Shown here piece after piece: positions 45,059-55,489 of a DNA stretch of 64,000 nucleotides; the first letter of the stretch is position 1, and each line of letters opens with the position of its first letter. Where the stretch lies: positions 94,763 through 158,762 of the forward strand of contig NZ_JACEZT010000013.1 in assembly GCF_014042345.1 (NCBI RefSeq), in the 5' to 3' direction. The translations under genes and the position numbers were made by a program. Below the pieces are notes generated by a model. The model was not told where the DNA came from. It did not search any database and was given only the letters and a program-made list of their open reading frames with translations. The stretch comes from Rugamonas brunnea (GTDB lineage Bacteria > Pseudomonadota > Gammaproteobacteria > Burkholderiales > Burkholderiaceae_D).

Positions 45059-46072
45059 ATGATCGCCAAGAACCTGCCGGAACTGATCGCCCTCAAGCGC
45101 CTGATCGACGAAGGCGGGACGCACTTCGAGGTGGCCACGCCGTGCGCGGTGGACATCGACGGCCGCCAGTTCCCCGTCTACACGCTGGCCATCGGCAATC
45201 CGGCGCCCGACGTGCCGGCGCTGGGCTTTTTCGGCGGCATCCACGGGCTGGAACGGATCGGCACCCAGGTCGTGCTGTCGTTCCTGGAAAGCCTGCTGGC
45301 GCGGCTGCGCTGGGACCGCACGCTGCACCATCAGCTGGACCACATGCGCCTCGTATTCATGCCGCTCGTCAATCCAGGCGGCATGTGGCGCGCCACGCGC
45401 TGCAATCCGCAGGGCGTGGACCTGATGCGCAACGCACCCGTGAACGCGCTGGAAAAAGTCCCCTTCCTGCTGGGCGGCCAGCGCTACAGCGCGCGCCTGC
45501 CGTGGTATCGCGGCGCACCGGACGCGCCCATGGAGCCGGAAAGCAGCGCCGTGTGCAAGCTGGTGGAGCGGGAGCTGCTGTCGCGCCCGTTCAGCATGGC
45601 GCTCGACTGCCACTCCGGCTTCGGCCTGCGCGACCGCATCTGGTTTCCCCATGCCCACACGGCCACGCCGATTCCCCACCTGGCCGAGATCGGCGCGCTG
45701 GAAGAACTGTTCAGCCAGAGCTATCCCAACCACAACTACGTGTTCGAACCGCAAAGCCGCCAGTACCTGACCCATGGCGACCTGTGGGACTACCTGTACC
45801 TGAACGTGGAAGGCGCCGGCGAGCGCACCTTCCTGCCGCTGACGCTGGAAATGGGCTCGTGGGCCTGGGTCAAGAAGAATCCGCGCCAGTTGTTCAACCG
45901 GCTCGGCATCTTCAACCCCACTGCCACGCACCGGCTGCAACGGGTGCTGCGGCGCCACCTCGTGTGGTTCGATTTCCTGATGCGGGCCGCCGCCAGCCAC
46001 GGCCACTGGCAGCCGCAGGGACTGGCCCGCAAGGCCCAGCAGCGGCGCGCGCTGGCGCGCTGGTACGACTGA
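45059..46072 (+). CDS. M14-family zinc carboxypeptidase / deacylase-like protein
   Basis: 337 residues. The metal site is readable: His62 and Glu65 in GGIHGLERIGTQ, His in SMALDCHSGFGLRDR, and the catalytic Glu in LPLTLEMGSWAWVKK. It belongs to the M14/succinylglutamate desuccinylase-aspartoacylase group, without signal peptide. Substrate could be an N-acyl amino acid or a peptide. Its stop shares one base with the next gene's start, so the two are coupled. Confidence 0.85.
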   Translation: MIAKNLPELIALKRLIDEGGTHFEVATPCAVDIDGRQFPVYTLAIGNPAPDVPALGFFGGIHGLERIGTQVVLSFLESLLARLRWDRTLHHQLDHMRLVFMPLVNPGGMWRATRCNPQGVDLMRNAPVNALEKVPFLLGGQRYSARLPWYRGAPDAPMEPESSAVCKLVERELLSRPFSMALDCHSGFGLRDRIWFPHAHTATPIPHLAEIGALEELFSQSYPNHNYVFEPQSRQYLTHGDLWDYLYLNVEGAGERTFLPLTLEMGSWAWVKKNPRQLFNRLGIFNPTATHRLQRVLRRHLVWFDFLMRAAASHGHWQPQGLARKAQQRRALARWYD

Positions 46073-46953
46073 TGGCCAGCTGGGTCCTGCTGCGCGGCCT
46101 GATGCGCGAACAGCGTCACTGGGGCGACTTCCCCGCCCAGCTGGCGCGGGCGCTGCCGGGCGCGGCCATCATCACGCCCGACCTGCCCGGCAACGGCAGC
46201 CGCCATGCCGAGGCCAGCCCCACCTCTGTGGACGCGATGGTCGAGGCCTGCCGGGCGCAATTGCGGGCCGACGGCGTGGCGCCGCCGTACCGACTGCTGG
46301 CGCTGTCGCTGGGCGGCATGGCGGCCGTGGCATGGGCCGACCGCTATCCGGACGAAGTCGCGGCGTGCGTGCTGGTCAACACCAGCATGCGGCCCTACAG
46401 CCGCTTCCACCAACGCCTGCGCTGGCATAACTACCCAGCCATCGCCGGCTTGCTGCTGCGCGGCGGCGTGGCGCGCCAGGAAAGCCTGATCCTGCGCCTG
46501 ACCAGCCGCGACGCCCACGTGGACGATGGCTTGCTGCAACGCTGGCTCGCTTACCAGCACGATCACCCGGTCAGCCGCGTCAACGCGCTGCGCCAGTTGT
46601 GGGCGGCGGCGCGCTTCCGTGCGCCATCCCGCCGGCCGGACGTGCCGGTGCTGATCCTGTCGAGCGCGGGCGACCGGCTGGTGTCGCCATCCTGCTCGCA
46701 GCGGCTGGCGCGGGCGTGGGCGGCCCCACACCAGGTGCATCCGGACGCGGGCCACGACTTGCCGCTTGACGACGGGCCGTGGGTCGCGCACGCCGTGGGA
46801 CAGTGGCTAGGCATGCAATCGGCACAGTCGGCGCAATCAGCGCAGCCGGCGCAATCAGCACACGCCGCGCACGCCGCACACTCCGCGCAGTCGGCGCAGT
46901 CGGCGCCGGGCCCGGTCCACCAAGCTGGCCAAACGCAAAGCCGGGTAAAATAA
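46072..46953 (+). CDS. Alpha/beta hydrolase with repetitive Ser-Ala-Gln tail
   Basis: 293 residues from ATG at 46072 (TGATG overlap). Oxyanion region WVLLRGLMREQRHW, nucleophile elbow LALSLGGMAAVAW with Ser near 82, acid in LILSSAGDRL and His in DAGHDLPLDDG form a plausible triad. The last 45 residues are a 9-bp-periodic S-A-Q/S-A-H tail that does not belong to the fold. Function unknown; pairing with the deacylase suggests a shared substrate. Confidence 0.82.
   Translation: MASWVLLRGLMREQRHWGDFPAQLARALPGAAIITPDLPGNGSRHAEASPTSVDAMVEACRAQLRADGVAPPYRLLALSLGGMAAVAWADRYPDEVAACVLVNTSMRPYSRFHQRLRWHNYPAIAGLLLRGGVARQESLILRLTSRDAHVDDGLLQRWLAYQHDHPVSRVNALRQLWAAARFRAPSRRPDVPVLILSSAGDRLVSPSCSQRLARAWAAPHQVHPDAGHDLPLDDGPWVAHAVGQWLGMQSAQSAQSAQPAQSAHAAHAAHSAQSAQSAPGPVHQAGQTQSRVK
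46819..46908 (+). repeat. Ten 9-bp tandem repeats in the hydrolase tail
   Basis: Degenerate units of the type TCGGCGCAG run from 46819 to 46908 and encode SAQ-SAQ-SAQ-PAQ-SAH-AAH-AAH-SAQ-SAQ-SAP. Any unit change keeps the frame. Confidence 0.85.
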
Positions 46954-46998
46954 CGGCCCAGTCCACGCCCGCCGCAGGACCCATGCACGGATTCCCCT

Positions 46999-47277
46999 AT
47001 GAACCAGCCCGCCCCCGTTCCCGACTGCCGCCCCGGTTGCGGTGCCTGCTGCACGGCGCCCTCGATCACCAGCCCCATCCCTGGCATGCCCAACGGCAAG
47101 CCTGCCGGTGTGCGTTGCATCCAGTTAAGCGAGGATAACGGCTGCCTGATCTTCGGCCGTCCCGAGCGGCCGGCCTTTTGCGCGGGCCTGCAACCGTCGC
47201 TGGAGATGTGCGGCAGCACCCGCGAACAGGCCATGGTGTGGTTGGCCACGCTGGAGCGGGCCACGGCGCCGGCCTGA
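46999..47277 (+). CDS. YkgJ-family cysteine-cluster protein
   Basis: 92 residues. The spacing of cysteines ([43 protein letters not shown]) is that of the YkgJ/UPF0153 zinc/iron chelatase-like family. Cytoplasmic. The biochemical role is uncertain. It follows the hydrolase by 45 bases. Confidence 0.88.
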   Translation: MNQPAPVPDCRPGCGACCTAPSITSPIPGMPNGKPAGVRCIQLSEDNGCLIFGRPERPAFCAGLQPSLEMCGSTREQAMVWLATLERATAPA

Positions 47278-47388
47278 CCTAGGCCGCATCACCACAGTTG
47301 CATCGCGACATCAAACCGTTGCGCGTGCGCGCTGCACACGGGCGCCGCGCAAGCGTATCATGGTGACCAGCAGGCAATGGAGGTCATC

Positions 47389-47622
47389 ATGGAACGCGAA
47401 CGGGCAAAGGCGGGCGATACGGTACGGCCCATCGGCTGGCATCGCCGCATGCTGGTGATTAAGACGACAACGGGCCTCACGGGCCTGAGCGACGATGACG
47501 ACGTGCTGTGCCGCTGGCTCGACGACCATGGCGAACACCAGCAAGTATTCAAGGCGGGTCAACTGGAAGTGATCACGCCTGGCGCCCGCGCCCACAATCC
47601 CGGCATGCGCACGGTGCGCTGA
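47389..47622 (+). CDS. DUF2158/YodC-like small protein
   Basis: 77 residues from ATG at 47389, preferred because GGAGG lies four bases upstream; an ATG 12 bases earlier contains that site. It starts ERERAKAGDTVRPIGWHRRM and has the CRWLDDHGEHQQVFKAGQLEVI block, like YodC-type SH3-like domains. Role unknown. A good terminator follows. Confidence 0.75.
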   Translation: MERERAKAGDTVRPIGWHRRMLVIKTTTGLTGLSDDDDVLCRWLDDHGEHQQVFKAGQLEVITPGARAHNPGMRTVR

Positions 47623-47684
47623 ATTTACGCGGAAATTGCGCTGAAATTGCGCAGAATTCGCACCAAACACCGTCCCCTCCCCCT

Positions 47685-47711
47685 CGCGCCGCCCCACGGC
47701 GCGCCTTTTTT
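47685..47711 (+). terminator. Intrinsic terminator after the DUF2158 gene
   Basis: CGCGCCG-CCCCA-CGGCGCG (47685-47703), then CC and six T (47706-47711). Two GAAATTGCGC repeats occur just before it (47631-47651). Confidence 0.85.
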
Positions 47712-47838
47712 CCGCCGATTTGCGCCCGATTCAGAATGGCGGCGCCCCGGCATGGTAAGCTTCGAGCCCGCGCAGCGCTGGCGCCCGCGCCGGACACTAT
47801 TTCCTCCGTCAAACTAATTCGAACTCTAACGATTATTC

Positions 47839-48678
47839 ATGGATATCATTCTCGCGCTTAAAGCCCTCATCATGGGCCTGGTGGAAGGTTTCACCGAGTT
47901 CCTGCCCATTTCCTCCACCGGCCACCTGATCCTGGCCGACAGCCTGCTCAATTTCGCCGGCATGGAAGAAAAGATGAAAGTGTTCGAGATCGTGATCCAG
48001 GCCGGCGCCATCTTCGCCGTGTGCTGGGAATACCGGGCCCGCATCGCGGCCGTGCTCAGCGGCCTGTTCAGCGACCGCAAACAGCAGCGCTTCGCCATCA
48101 ACGTCATCATCGCCTTCCTGCCGGCCGCCGTGCTGGGCGTGGCGTTCAACAAGGCCATCAAGGCCGTGCTGTTCAAGCCCGTGCCGGTGGCGCTGGCCTT
48201 CATCGTCGGCGGCCTGGTGATCCTGCTGGTCGAACGCAGCGAGGCGAAAAATCCCGGCATGGCCCGCATCACGTCGGTGGACGACATGACGCCGGTGGAC
48301 GCCATCAAGATCGGCCTGGCCCAGGCGTTCGCCCTGATCCCCGGCACCAGCCGCTCCGGCGCCACCATCATGGGCAGCATGATGTTCGGCCTGTCGCGCC
48401 AGGTGGCCACGGAGTTCTCGTTCTTCCTCGCCATCCCCACGCTGCTGGGCGCTACCGTCTATTCGCTGTTCAAGGAACGCGCGCTGCTGTCGGCGGCCGA
48501 CCTGCCGCTGTTCGGCATCGGCTCGCTGGCCGCCTTCGTGTCGGCTTTCCTGTGCGTGCGCTGGCTGCTGCGCTACATCAGTACCCACACCTTCACCTTC
48601 TTCGCCTGGTATCGCATCGTGTTCGGCCTGGTGGTGCTGGCCACCGCCCATTACGGCCTGGTGCAGTGGGTGGACTGA
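47839..48678 (+). CDS. uppP: Undecaprenyl-diphosphatase
   Basis: 279 residues, about eight membrane spans. Both BacA/UppP motifs are present: [15 protein letters not shown] near 17-31 and [13 protein letters not shown] around 168-180. It removes a phosphate from undecaprenyl diphosphate to recycle the cell-wall carrier lipid. No clear Shine-Dalgarno site precedes the ATG. Confidence 0.96.
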   Translation: MDIILALKALIMGLVEGFTEFLPISSTGHLILADSLLNFAGMEEKMKVFEIVIQAGAIFAVCWEYRARIAAVLSGLFSDRKQQRFAINVIIAFLPAAVLGVAFNKAIKAVLFKPVPVALAFIVGGLVILLVERSEAKNPGMARITSVDDMTPVDAIKIGLAQAFALIPGTSRSGATIMGSMMFGLSRQVATEFSFFLAIPTLLGATVYSLFKERALLSAADLPLFGIGSLAAFVSAFLCVRWLLRYISTHTFTFFAWYRIVFGLVVLATAHYGLVQWVD

Positions 48679-48698
48679 GCTAAACCGGAATTCGTATC

Positions 48699-50512
<1,814 letters not shown>

Positions 50513-50516
<4 letters not shown>

Positions 50517-50950
50517 CCCTTGCCAGCGATCCTGTCGGCCGGATGGTTGACGCCATCGAGGGTCGGCACGGGGCCGAGCGCGAACGGATCGACGCCTTCC
50601 AGGCACGCCACGTTGTAGCCGTACAGGTGCGGGTTGGAGCGGCGCTGGTGGTGGGTGTAGATGCCGCAGCGCGAGCAGAAATAGTGCTTGGCCGTGCGGG
50701 TGTTGAACTGGTACAGCGTGAGCGCGTCCGCGCCCTGCACCACGCGCAGCCCGGCCAGCGGCACGGAGCCGGCGATGGCGCCCCGGCGCCGGCACATCGA
50801 GCAATCGCAGCGGCGCGGATCGACGATCCCGTCGGGCAGGTCCAGTTCCAGCACCACGGCGCCGCAATGGCAGCTGGCCCGGTGCACGGGCAGGATGGGG
50901 GTGTCGCCGACTTGCTTGATCATCAGTGCTCGCTCCTCATGGATGGCCAT
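50513..50950 (-). CDS. GFA-family (glutathione-dependent formaldehyde-activating type) protein
   Basis: 145 residues with the zinc ligands of the family: [27 protein letters not shown] and [13 protein letters not shown]. The GFA fold is found in many proteins of unclear substrate, so formaldehyde use should not be assumed. Convergent with recQ. Confidence 0.9.
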
Positions 50951-51076
50951 CTCGGTATCAAAATTTTAATATTATCAAAATATGTTGATGTGCGTGATGC
51001 TACGGGCTGGATGGAAAACCGGGTGGAAATCCGGCCGTTCCGCTAAGATGACGTCCTTTGCATCCACAAGCCCGCC

Positions 51077-51589
51077 ATGGAATACGCCCTCCCCCTGCTG
51101 ATCGTCGTCGTCACCGCGCTGCTGGTCTACGCCATCATCAAGACCAATCCGGCCAAGCCGGCCTCCCTGCCGACGCGTGCGGCCGGACCAGGGCCATATG
51201 TGCCGCAATTGCCGGCGACCGCGCCGGCACTGCACTGGTCGGACAAGGGACGCTTCCTGGTCGAAGTGGTGAACGAATCGCGCTACCAGGCCACGCTGAA
51301 GGAACTGGCGGGCGCGCATGGAGAACACGCCGCAGCCGTGGCCTGCGTGGCCACGCTGGTGCCCGATGATCAGAATGCCTACGAGAACACGGCGGTGGCG
51401 GTGTTTGTGGAGGGCCGCATGGCCGGCTACCTGGCGCCAAAGGAAGCGCTGCACTTTCGCCAGCGCCTGAAATTCAAGGAAATTGAAAGCCAGCCCACCA
51501 CCTGCGACGCGCAAGTGCGCGGCGGCGGCCTGTGGCAGGGACGCCACCTGGCCTACGTGCTGGTGCTCGATATCGAACCGCTGGACTGA
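51077..51589 (+). CDS. Membrane-anchored HIRAN-like protein
   Basis: 170 residues. A single N-terminal span (MEYALPLLIVVVTALLVYAI) and a Pro-rich linker (about 22-55) precede a soluble domain with VEVVNESRYQATLKELAG, LVPDDQNAYENTAVAVFVEGRMAGYLAPKEALHFRQRL. That order (xNExxYQ, NxxDxxAVxV, GxVGYL) is like HIRAN domains, which bind 3' DNA ends in helicases. Here it is membrane-tethered, so a DNA role is not certain. Confidence 0.6.
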   Translation: MEYALPLLIVVVTALLVYAIIKTNPAKPASLPTRAAGPGPYVPQLPATAPALHWSDKGRFLVEVVNESRYQATLKELAGAHGEHAAAVACVATLVPDDQNAYENTAVAVFVEGRMAGYLAPKEALHFRQRLKFKEIESQPTTCDAQVRGGGLWQGRHLAYVLVLDIEPLD

Positions 51590-51596
51590 ATAGAGA

Positions 51597-51659
51597 AAAA
51601 CCGGGGTCAGGTCATGCAATCACACAAGTTACGTGACTACATGACCTGCCCCCGGTTTT
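51597..51659. repeat. Long palindrome between convergent genes (REP/MITE-like or double terminator)
   Basis: Twenty-base arms (51597-51616 and 51640-51659) with one mismatch, AAAACCGGGGTCAGG to the left and CCTGCCCCCGGTTTT to the right, around a 23-base centre with a further TCAC/GTGA stem. Runs of A and T at the ends could make it a terminator for both genes. Confidence 0.75.
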
Positions 51660-51662
51660 GGA

Positions 51663-52382
51663 TTACTTCTTGGTGAAAACCAGATCCCATACGCCGTGGC
51701 CCAGCTTCAGGCCACGGTTTTCAAACTTGGTCAGCGGACGGTAGGCCGGTTGCGGCGCATAGCCGTCGGCCGTGTTCTGCAAACCTTCCTCCGCACCCAG
51801 CACTTCCAGCATCTGGACCGCGTAGTCTTCCCAGTCGGTGGCGCAGTGCAGATAGCCGCCGGGGGCCAGCTTTTGCGTCAGCAGCTTCACGAACGGGCCC
51901 TGGATCAGACGGCGCTTGTTGTGGCGCGCCTTGTGCCATGGGTCGGGGAAGAAGATGTGCACGCCGTGCAGCGAGCCGTCCGGGATCATCTGGTTCAGCA
52001 CTTCCACCGCGTCGTGCTGGATCGCCTTCAGGTTGGTCAGGCCCTGCTCGCCGATCAGCTTGAGCAGGCTGCCCACGCCGGGCGTGTGCACTTCCACACC
52101 GATGAAGTCCTTGTCCGGCATCGCCTGCGCGATGTGGGCCGTGGTGCCGCCCATGCCGAAGCCGATCTCCAGCACCACGGGCGCCTTGCGACCAAACGCT
52201 TGCTCGTAGTCGAGCGGCGCCTTGCTGTACTCGATCAGGAATTTCGGTCCCAGTTCCTCCAGCGCGCGCGCCTGGGCGGTCGACAGGCGGCCGGCGCGGG
52301 TGACGAAGCTGCGGATGCGGTGTTCGGTCGGGTCGTACAGCATAGGCCGTGCTGGGCCATTGTTGGGCGTATCAGTGGACAT
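51663..52382 (-). CDS. trmB: tRNA (guanine-N7)-methyltransferase
   Basis: 239 residues. S-adenosylmethionine site [18 protein letters not shown] around 73-90, [14 protein letters not shown], and the TrmB signature [20 protein letters not shown]. It methylates G46 of tRNAs. The N-terminal 20 residues are variable. Convergent with the HIRAN-like gene. Confidence 0.95.
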   Translation of the reverse strand: MSTDTPNNGPARPMLYDPTEHRIRSFVTRAGRLSTAQARALEELGPKFLIEYSKAPLDYEQAFGRKAPVVLEIGFGMGGTTAHIAQAMPDKDFIGVEVHTPGVGSLLKLIGEQGLTNLKAIQHDAVEVLNQMIPDGSLHGVHIFFPDPWHKARHNKRRLIQGPFVKLLTQKLAPGGYLHCATDWEDYAVQMLEVLGAEEGLQNTADGYAPQPAYRPLTKFENRGLKLGHGVWDLVFTKK

Positions 52383-52485
52383 GGGGTGCGGATTCTACGG
52401 TAAAAAGGAATGCCCGGCGCGCGGGCACAGGACGGCACAGGCGCGCGAAGGCCGGCAGCCGGGCTGCATTAACCCGCCATTATAT

Positions 52486-52521
52486 CAGTCAACCCCGCAG
52501 TCAACCCCGCAGCCAACTTCG
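52486..52521. repeat. Three 12-bp repeats upstream of trmB
   Basis: CAGTCAACCCCG twice (52486-52497, 52498-52509) and a variant CAGCCAACTTCG (52510-52521), in the gap between trmB and the cupredoxin gene. Confidence 0.7.
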
Positions 52522-52570
52522 CCGCCACGCCGGGCGAACGCACCGGGCGAGCCGCGCGCCGCCGGCACCG

Positions 52571-52936
52571 TCAGGCCGTGACCACCAGCGTGCCGGCCAT
52601 CTCCTCATGGCCGGCGCCGCAGAAGTTATCGCACAAGAAGCCGAAGCGGCCAGCCTGCGCCGGCTGCAATCGCAGCTTCACGGCCTTGCCGGGCACGAGG
52701 TCGATCCGGGTCTGCAGTTCGGGGATGTTGAAGCCATGGGCGAAGTCCAGCGCCCGCAGTTCCAGCACCACGGCCTCGCCCTGCCGCACCTCGATCACAT
52801 TGGGCGCGAAGCGGAATTTGCGCGCTTCGACCTTGATCACTCTTTCCTGTTGCGCCTTGCCCTGGGCCACGCCCAGCAGCAGCGCCGATGCGGCCAGCGG
52901 CACGCCGATCAGGAAACGTCGTTTTGAGGATTGCAT
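52571..52936 (-). CDS. Exported cupredoxin with a CuA-type site
   Basis: 121 residues. Signal KRRFLIGVPLAASALLLGVAQGKA (Tat- or Sec-like) then a cupredoxin fold. Ligands of a binuclear CuA site are in place: His in FAHGFNIPE and CxxxCxxxHxxM in LCDNFCGAGHEEM. This is the soluble part seen in cytochrome oxidase subunit II and N2O reductase, but no such enzyme is encoded nearby. It begins three bases after the phosphoesterase gene and so is co-transcribed with it. Confidence 0.85.
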   Translation of the reverse strand: MQSSKRRFLIGVPLAASALLLGVAQGKAQQERVIKVEARKFRFAPNVIEVRQGEAVVLELRALDFAHGFNIPELQTRIDLVPGKAVKLRLQPAQAGRFGFLCDNFCGAGHEEMAGTLVVTA

Positions 52937-52939
52937 GAT

Positions 52940-53821
52940 CTATCCTTTCGTCACGGGCAGTTCGGTGATCTGATAGGCGGCCTGGCGCGGTTCGGCATCC
53001 ACCTCGCGGAAGCCCAGCCCCTTGCCCGGCGTGGCCGGGTCCCACGGCAGCGGCGTGCGCATGGCCTGCGAACCGGGTACGGGCAAGGGGAAGATCAGCG
53101 ACTTGGCCGCGTGGTGGGCGATGTGCCCCGTCATCCGGTGGTGCTCCTGGTGGATATGGCCGTAGAACACGGTCACGTTTGCGTACGGCATCAGCAAGGC
53201 CACGGCCTGCGCCCCGTCGCGCGTGGCCCAGTCCCACTTCGGTTCGAGGTCGAACAGCGGCCGGTGGGTCAGCACGACGATGGGCGCGTCCGGCCGCTGG
53301 GCCGCCAGGTCGGCCTTGAGCCATGCCAGTTGCGCCTCGCCGATGCGGGCGCCGGGGTCGGATACGTTGTCGAGCGCGATGAAATGCACGCCCTTGTGGT
53401 CGAAGCTGTAGTGCGTAGGACCGAACATTTCCTGGAACGCGGCGCCCTGGTCGAGCGAGGCGTCGTGCTCGCCCGGCAGGAAATGGATCTGCTGCACCTC
53501 CAGCCCGGCCACGATCTGCTTGAATTCCGCCATGCGCTTGCGGCGCTCGGCCGGATCGTCCGTGCTGTGCGTGAGGTCGCCCGTGAAGACGATGAATTCC
53601 GGCTTCTGCGGCAGCGCGTTGACGGCCGCCACAGCCTGGCGCAAAGTGTTCTGCGCCTCCGGGTTGGCCGGCCCGCGATAACCCCAGTGCGCGTCGGACA
53701 ACTGGACGAAATAAAAATCGTCACCGCCCTGCTGCGCCCACGCCTTGCCATACAGGCCGGACATGAAGACGGCACCGCCGCCCACGGCGCCCAGCCTTAA
53801 GAAACTCCTGCGATCGATCAT
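52940..53821 (-). CDS. Exported metallophosphoesterase (Tat signal)
   Basis: 293 residues from ATG at 53821 with GGAGG upstream. Tat signal MIDRRSFLRLGAVGGGAVFM. Calcineurin-like motifs: VQLSDAHWGY, FTGDLTHST, LPGEHDAS (His-Asp, an Asn-to-Glu change from the usual GNHD), LTHRPLF, and GHIHQEHH. It is a periplasmic phosphoesterase of unknown substrate. First of a two-gene operon with the cupredoxin. Confidence 0.85.
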   Translation of the reverse strand: MIDRRSFLRLGAVGGGAVFMSGLYGKAWAQQGGDDFYFVQLSDAHWGYRGPANPEAQNTLRQAVAAVNALPQKPEFIVFTGDLTHSTDDPAERRKRMAEFKQIVAGLEVQQIHFLPGEHDASLDQGAAFQEMFGPTHYSFDHKGVHFIALDNVSDPGARIGEAQLAWLKADLAAQRPDAPIVVLTHRPLFDLEPKWDWATRDGAQAVALLMPYANVTVFYGHIHQEHHRMTGHIAHHAAKSLIFPLPVPGSQAMRTPLPWDPATPGKGLGFREVDAEPRQAAYQITELPVTKG

Positions 53822-53927
53822 GCTGTCCTCCATCTGCTTGGTTGAAAAACAGCGGCCGCTTCCGTGTCATAATCGGCACTTCAAACCGGCGCGCCACACC
53901 AGATCAAACCGGCCGCGCCCCGTTCCT

Positions 53928-53962
53928 ATTCCCGTCCGACGCTTTATTTTTTTCGCGGGAAT
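53928..53962. promoter_or_regulatory. Facing GGGAATA boxes (candidate ECF sigma promoters)
   Basis: ATTCCCG (53928-53934) and CGGGAAT (53956-53962) form an inverted pair. Each GGGAATA is followed 17-18 bases later by GTCT (plus strand, before the sigma gene) or GTTT (minus strand, before the phosphoesterase). Such pairs fit divergent promoters for one ECF sigma factor. Confidence 0.45.
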
Positions 53963-54004
53963 AAAAGCGCACCACTCCGAGTCTTCATCCACGGGACGAC
54001 TACG

Positions 54005-54562
54005 ATGGACAAGCATTTGGGCGACGACGACAAAGCGGCACGGTTTGAACAACTGGCCATGCCGCACCTGGATGCGGCCTACAACTTGGCGCGCTGGCTC
54101 ACGCGCGACCCGCACGATGCGGACGATCTGGTGCAGAGCGCCTATCTGCGCGCCTACCGTTTCGCCGACAGCTACCGGGGCGGCGACGCGCGCGCGTGGC
54201 TGCTGACCATCGTGCGCAACACCTTCTACACGGCGCTGCGCGACCGCAAGCCGCAACAGGGCGACGTGAGCTTCGACGAGGCGCTGCACGGCGCGGACGG
54301 CGACGACCTGCTGGTGCAGGATGCGCCAAACGACCCGGCCGGCATTGCGGCCAGCCGTGACGTGGAGCGCAGCGTCGACCAGGCACTGCGCCGCCTGCCG
54401 CCCGCGTTCCGCGAGGTGCTGGTGCTGAAGGAAATGGACGAGCTGTCATACAAGCAGATCGCGGAGGTGGCCGATATCCCCATCGGCACGGTGATGTCGC
54501 GCCTGGCGCGCGCGCGCAAGCTGCTGCTGTCGTACCTGCAACGCGACCCGGCTGGAGACTAG
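54005..54562 (+). CDS. ECF-type sigma factor (RpoE-like)
   Basis: 185 residues. Region 2 AYNLARWLTRDPHDADDLVQSAYLRAYRF (about 20-48) and region 4 LRRLPPAFREVLVLKEMDELSYKQIAEVADIPIGTVMSRLARARKLL (about 130-175) are intact, with a linker between. The anti-sigma gene follows by one base. Divergent from the phosphoesterase-cupredoxin pair. Confidence 0.93.
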   Translation: MDKHLGDDDKAARFEQLAMPHLDAAYNLARWLTRDPHDADDLVQSAYLRAYRFADSYRGGDARAWLLTIVRNTFYTALRDRKPQQGDVSFDEALHGADGDDLLVQDAPNDPAGIAASRDVERSVDQALRRLPPAFREVLVLKEMDELSYKQIAEVADIPIGTVMSRLARARKLLLSYLQRDPAGD

Positions 54563-54563
54563 G

Positions 54564-55448
54564 ATGGAATGCACGCAATCGCAGCACTGGATGGCCGCCT
54601 GGCTGGACGGTGAACTGGACCCGGCCGGCGCCCTGCAGCTGGAATCGCACCTGGCCGGCTGCGCCGCCTGCCGCGCGGCGCTGGCGCAATTGAAAGCGCT
54701 GCGCAGCGCCGTCGCGCAGGAAGCGACGCGCCACGCGGCGCCGCCCCACCTGCGCCAACGCATCAGCGCCGCCTTACAGCAGCAAGAGCGGCGACAGGAA
54801 CAGGAGCAGCAACGGCGACAGGAGCAGCGGCTGCGGGAACAGGTGCAAGTGCAGGAGCAGGAGCAGCAGCCGCAAGCGCAGCCTCCAGCGCGCCGTACCG
54901 CCAGGTTCCCGCGCTGGCCGTGGGCCTGGATCAACCTGGGCGCGGCCGTCGCCAGCACGGCCGCTTTCGCCGTCACGCTGGCGCTTTACCTGGCGCAGCC
55001 GTCGCCCACCGAGCAGTTGGATCAGGAACTGGTGGCCAGCCATTTCCGCTCGCTGATGCCGGACCACCTGACGGACGTGGCCTCGACCGACCAGCACACG
55101 GTCAAGCCCTGGTTCGCGGGCAAGCTCGATTTCGCGCCGCCCGTGACGGACCTCGCACCGCAGGGATACGCCCTGATCGGCGGACGGCTCGACTACATCG
55201 GCCAGCGTCCGGTGGCGGCGCTGGCCTACCGGCACCGCAAGCATGTGCTCAACCTCTACGTCTGGCCGGTGGCCACGGCCCGCGCCACCGCGCCGCAAGC
55301 GAGCGCGCGCCAGGGCTACCAGTTGCTGCATTGGACGCGCAACGGCATGCAGTACGCCGCCATCTCCGACATGGGCGCGCCGGACCTGGCGCAGTTCGCC
55401 CAACTGTTCAGCGCCAGCACCGCACCGGCCAATGCGCCCGCCGATTAG
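54564..55448 (+). CDS. Zinc-binding anti-sigma factor with transmembrane anchor
   Basis: 294 residues. ZAS motif HLAGCAACRAAL (H-x3-C-x2-C, about 29-40), then a long Gln/Glu/Arg linker (about 70-110), one membrane span (PWAWINLGAAVASTAAFAVTLALYL) and a periplasmic domain with YALIGGRLDYIGQRPVAALAYRHRKHVLNLYVWP, as in anti-sigma factors that sense the envelope. It should hold the adjacent ECF sigma at the membrane until a signal releases it. Confidence 0.9.
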   Translation: MECTQSQHWMAAWLDGELDPAGALQLESHLAGCAACRAALAQLKALRSAVAQEATRHAAPPHLRQRISAALQQQERRQEQEQQRRQEQRLREQVQVQEQEQQPQAQPPARRTARFPRWPWAWINLGAAVASTAAFAVTLALYLAQPSPTEQLDQELVASHFRSLMPDHLTDVASTDQHTVKPWFAGKLDFAPPVTDLAPQGYALIGGRLDYIGQRPVAALAYRHRKHVLNLYVWPVATARATAPQASARQGYQLLHWTRNGMQYAAISDMGAPDLAQFAQLFSASTAPANAPAD

Positions 55449-55489
55449 CGCGCGCGGCGCCAGCCCGGCCTTCCCAGCCTTTTCAGCCT

